Below, piece after piece: positions 60,892 to 64,000 of a stretch of DNA of 64,000 bases. How positions within the stretch are numbered: the stretch's first letter is position 1; the number at the start of each line of letters is the position of its first letter. Source of the DNA: Caecitellus pseudoparvulus. Taxonomy: Eukaryota; Bigyra: Bicosoecida. Below the pieces are notes generated by a model, which saw only the letters and a program-made list of their open reading frames with translations, made no database searches and was not told the DNA's origin. The stretch spans positions 248,001 through 312,000 of the forward strand of contig CBFFRQ010000018.1 in assembly GCA_965644315.1 (NCBI GenBank). The letters run 5' to 3'. Made by a program: the position numbers and the translations under genes.

Positions 60892-61896
60892 ATGCACTTT
60901 CGCGCAGGTGTACATGAGCTACTAGGCACACAGAAAGTTACGGCACCGTGGCTCACGGATGTCATGATTGAAGCCCACAAGAGGGAGCTGACTGAGTTCT
61001 TCACAGACAGTAGCTGGCTCTCTGACATTGGTGAAGAGACTTTGAAGCGATTCCGTGCCCGGAGAATCGCTTCCTTTGTCATGTCATCAAACGTGTTAGA
61101 GCGCACCTCATGTTCTGGCACCGACAGCCAATTTGCCGAGCTGATCACGTTCATTCAACAGCCAGACACTGAAAGAACGCTTCCTGCTGAGCTGGCATCG
61201 ACGGTGTGGGACTGGGAGGGTGAAAGAACAGTCTGTGACTCCCCCCAGGCACGAGCACAAGCATTGAGCCATGTTGCTGCCACTTGCAAGGTGTTCACTG
61301 ATGCAGGCCCATGCGCTGTGTCGTCTCTGTCCGTTGAGCTGCTGTGCGATGTGCATGGCACGATGTTTCACGGCAGCTTACCCAGCGGTGATGAATCAGT
61401 GGCAGTGGGTGAATGGACACCCGGAGAACTTCGATGCAAGCCTCTTTTCGCCGGAGCAATGGAGTTTGTCAATGTCTCCAGTCAGGAGGAGATGCGTGAG
61501 AACCTCGGGATGTTCGTTCAGCGATTGAAGAGCCTACTGACGGATCCCAGTCGTAAGCACGAGAACATACACAAATACTCCATTGCAGTGTGGGCCTTGA
61601 ATGCGTTTCTGATGCTTCATCCGTTCCGGAATGGAAATGGCCGCATGGCTCGGCTCATCTTCGCGTGGGCATGTGCCCATTTGTATGGGTTGGACTTTCC
61701 TGTGGTCTTCTCATCTGGAGGCAGCAAGCCTCGGAAAAAGTACTTCCAGGCCCTCAGGAGACTGCAGCAGCAGGGCAGTGGTGTGTGGATGATGGCAACT
61801 GCTCTACAGTCTCTGGGCGTAGCTATCAGACAGCTCAAGTCTTTCTGTGGCGTGGAGCCTGTTTCCGACCCAGAACTTCATGTAGAGTGGGAGTAA
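60892..61896 (+). CDS. Fic-domain protein, putative AMPylase
   Basis: One exon encodes 334 residues. The Fic signature HPFRNGNGR is at residues 243-251, with the catalytic His243 and the anion-binding 'GNGR' loop intact. An N-terminal inhibitory-helix-like motif, S66-N-V-L-E70, fits the (S/T)xxxE core of class II Fic proteins but is followed by Arg instead of the usual Gly or Asn. Fic enzymes usually move AMP from ATP onto a protein Ser, Thr or Tyr; the target here is unknown. No signal peptide or membrane segment is seen, unlike animal FICD. The gene is intronless, AT-richer than neighbours (31 G+C in the 60 bases 61081-61140 versus 39 in 59581-59640) and bracketed by direct repeats. Acquisition by transfer is likely but not proven. 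Confidence 0.88.
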   Translation: MHFRAGVHELLGTQKVTAPWLTDVMIEAHKRELTEFFTDSSWLSDIGEETLKRFRARRIASFVMSSNVLERTSCSGTDSQFAELITFIQQPDTERTLPAELASTVWDWEGERTVCDSPQARAQALSHVAATCKVFTDAGPCAVSSLSVELLCDVHGTMFHGSLPSGDESVAVGEWTPGELRCKPLFAGAMEFVNVSSQEEMRENLGMFVQRLKSLLTDPSRKHENIHKYSIAVWALNAFLMLHPFRNGNGRMARLIFAWACAHLYGLDFPVVFSSGGSKPRKKYFQALRRLQQQGSGVWMMATALQSLGVAIRQLKSFCGVEPVSDPELHVEWE

Positions 61897-62521
61897 CCCT
61901 CTTCAGGCTTGCATCGCTCAAGGCCAAGGCCACGGCTGCTGAAGACGAACACCTGCAGTCATGAGAATTTCTGGGGGGGGTCAGGGGCGCCGATTTGCAA
62001 CCCAGCGGGGGATCATTCTTCGCGACCTTGCTTGGCGGGTCGAGGCGGCGATTTCCCCAACTTTGCGTGGTGGCCAGCGCACCCGTCAACTGAACTGGGG
62101 CTATGCGTTGCTGGGGGGCTGCGGTACCTTCCAGCTTGCGCTGGCTCTCAAGTATGGGATCGCAGGGGTGTCCGGGAAGCTACTTACGCACCTTTCTTGC
62201 TGAGATGCCGGACACCCCAACGGGGGGGGGGGGTGCCCCCCGCATGGACCCCCCCTTCCCCACGCCGCCCGTGTCCAAGGTCCCAAGAAGGCTGCGAGGT
62301 CGGAAAGGGCTGAGAGCCCCTCGAACCAGATACCCGGGTAAGGCTGAGACGGACACTTGAGACCCTTGATATAAAATCCAACGAAACATGCCAACGATGA
62401 GTGGAGACTGTTTTGTCCTGACTCTTCCTGCCGACTGCTTGCGCTGATTGCCCGAGGGAGCCGAGCCACATTGCAGCTCAGAGAGCGCTCAGCGTCTGCC
62501 CGACTAACCAGCAGCAGCAGC
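61897..62521. other. Spacer after Fic gene, containing right repeat
   Basis: Positions 61897-62155 hold no recognisable gene and include runs of G near 61970. The direct repeat occupies 62156-62337. The remaining 184 bases form the promoter side of the WDR54 gene. Confidence 0.45.
62156..62337. repeat. 182-base direct repeat, right copy
   Basis: Same orientation and length as the copy at 60317-60498, including the 11-bp hairpin, the 12-base G run and the small second hairpin. The match ends at ATACCCGG; the left copy continues ACAC and completes a terminal inverted repeat, whereas here the sequence turns to GTAAGG. The two copies lie 1839 bases apart, start to start, and enclose only the Fic gene. 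Confidence 0.8.
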
Positions 62522-63947
62522 ATGAGTTACTCCAAGGACCATGTGTCTTCGGTGCGGCTGGATGCCACACCCTCGATGCAGTTTAACAACCTATCAGTCA
62601 GCGGCGGCAGCAAGGGCTGCTTGGTGCGTGCAGGCGCCAATCTTGGGCTGAGCCAGAGCCAGCCACGCATCCCTGTCGGGCCGTTCTGCGCAGGCGTTCA
62701 CGCATAAGCAGGAAGTTTGCATCTTGCCCATCGCAAGCACCCAAAGCGAAGCGTGTGTGTCCCCCACCAAGTTGCAAATTGCCACCGCGGGGCCTGAAGT
62801 GAAGGTACGGCCGCTGCCTGGCGTGTTGGGCTGCAAACCGCCATGCAGCACTGCTGGCCGCCTGGCCGCGAACTGCTGCCTTGCAGGCAGTTCTGTGTGA
62901 GGTTCCCGAGGCATACTTAGTAGTACTTTTGTTCAATGGCTTTCAGGTGCGTGAAAATGCCACATCCAGAGCAGGACGCTCGCACAGCGTGTGTGGTAAG
63001 CGTTTCACGCTGGTGTTGCTGCCGCCTGTGCAGGTGTGGGACGCAGAGGGACAGAGCATGCTGCTCACGCACACTTTGCACGACGATAGTGAAGGCCCCA
63101 TCAAGTCGCCCCAAGCCGCGGCAGCTGAGGAGGTGGCAGGTGCGGCCCGGGCCAAGGCTGGGTCGGCCGCAGTGAACGCTCTGCTCAGCCCAGCACGTGC
63201 GAACTGCGCCGTGGGCATCCCCTCTTCCTCCAGCATTCTCGTGGGCACATCCACTGGCTCCATCATCGTCTTGGATTGTGTGGGCTCGAAGGTGACGGTC
63301 AGCCAGTCGCTGACTGCGCACTCGGAGCCCATCTCTCACATGGCTGCCCGGGGCGACATTGTCATCACGGCAGACGAAGGAGGCGCAGCGACTGTGTGGG
63401 ACGCCAAGTCTCTCAGCGCCACCTGCACCCTTCCTCAGCAAGAGTGCGTGATTGGCTTCAGCGTTCCGCAGTCTTCCCCGCTGCATCCTGCACCCCGCAA
63501 CCCCCCTCGTCCACAGCGACTTTTGCACAAGTGTGGCGCTGCTGCCGCTGTTCATCATTGCAGGCTATGCTTCCGGCATTGTGCGCTTGTTCAGCGTGTC
63601 GGAAGGCCTATTGCTGGCTGAAGTGGCTGGGCATCCAAGGTGCATCACAGCTGTGGATGCGCACCCTGCCGCCGACGTGGTGCGTGCGACCGCCTTCCAC
63701 ACCAACAACCGCTCGCTGAACTGCTTTGCTGCGCGTCTCGCAGTTTTCTAGTGTGAGCGAAGATGGCACGTTGAATGTGTGGAGTGTTTCCGGCACGGCG
63801 GACTCCTGCAGCAAGGTCGGCCTCGTCACGACAGCGTCCGTGACGGACCACAGCCTGACAGGGGTGCAGTTCTTGAAAAGTGCCCCTCACCACATCATCA
63901 CTTCTGCCTACGATGTTCATAATCTCCGCATTCTCCTCAGTGTGTGA
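62522..63947 (+). CDS. WDR54: WD-repeat protein, WDR54 orthologue
   Basis: Six exons (62522-62623, 62694-62804, 62887-62946, 63034-63443, 63517-63679, 63744-63947) encode 349 residues; human WDR54 has about 334. Landmarks match the WDR54 layout: 'MQFNNLSV' near the start, 'LVVLLFNGFQVWDAEGQS' (formed across the 60-base exon), 'ILVGTSTGSIIVLD', 'IVITADEGGAATVWD', 'FIIAGYASGIVRLFSVSEG', 'SVSEDGTLNVWSV' and the ending 'SAYDVHNLRILLSV'. It should fold into one beta-propeller. WDR54 is associated with cilia and receptor signalling in animals; here a flagellar role is inferred. The 60-base third exon is retained because its translation fits the family. Confidence 0.82.
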
Positions 63948-64000
63948 GGAAGGCGATGCTACCACGTGGATACCATTCATCCACCTTGCGCCATCCAATG

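Noticed and set aside
60317-62337. CRISPR-like or satellite array
   Set aside because: Only two copies exist, 1.8 kb apart with a gene between them; there is no regular spacing and no cas gene, and the host is eukaryotic.

Overview
The window is nuclear DNA from a GC-rich, compact unicellular eukaryote. I see no bacterial operons or ribosome binding sites. Genes lie on both strands with short gaps, and many are split by introns of about 60-190 bases that start mostly with GTGCGT and end in CAG. Two heterotrimeric G-protein alpha subunits, a Qc-SNARE, POP1, NAE1, UBA2 and a WDR54-like protein place it among complex eukaryotes. WDR54 and long coiled-coil or LRR proteins suggest a flagellate. 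A bacterial-type RadA with a targeting-like N-terminus points to an organelle. I cannot name the lineage from sequence alone.

Layout. Positions 1-2148 hold the 3' end of a winged-helix-like gene and, converging on it, RadA. Positions 2577-9506 hold a CHAT protease/NB-ARC/SH2 fusion, an ankyrin/PH-like/U-box ligase and a secreted methyltransferase-like protein. Positions 9980-17433 hold a secreted cysteine protein, a G-alpha gene, an ankyrin gene, an ankyrin/EF-hand gene and a basic low-complexity gene. Positions 17824-26240 hold a 2303-residue LRR protein and a second G-alpha gene on the other strand. Positions 26899-37807 hold a PAF-acetylhydrolase-like enzyme, a two-TM protein, an FtsJ/RlmM-like methyltransferase, NAE1, a Qc-SNARE and a coiled-coil protein. 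Positions 38183-47200 are one uninterrupted 3005-codon gene. Positions 47461-50890 are a tandem duplication of 38-residue-repeat ankyrin genes. Positions 51120-54837 carry three tandem minus-strand paralogues of an unrecognised single-pass membrane protein. Positions 55124-63947 hold UBA2, POP1, a Fic-domain gene between two 182-base direct repeats, and WDR54.

Themes. Signalling is prominent (two G-alpha, SH2/CHAT, EF-hand, PH-like, Fic), as are ubiquitin-like pathways (U-box E3, NEDD8 E1 subunit, SUMO E1 subunit, possibly a UFM1-pathway protein at the left edge). The strongest candidate for an undescribed system is the CHAT/NB-ARC/STAT-like SH2 fusion at 2577-5794. It joins a caspase-like protease, a STAND-type NTP switch and a phosphotyrosine reader in one chain. 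The three-gene membrane family and the repeat-bracketed Fic cassette come next. Exon boundaries were built by hand from reading frame, splice sites and family fit; none is checked by transcript data.
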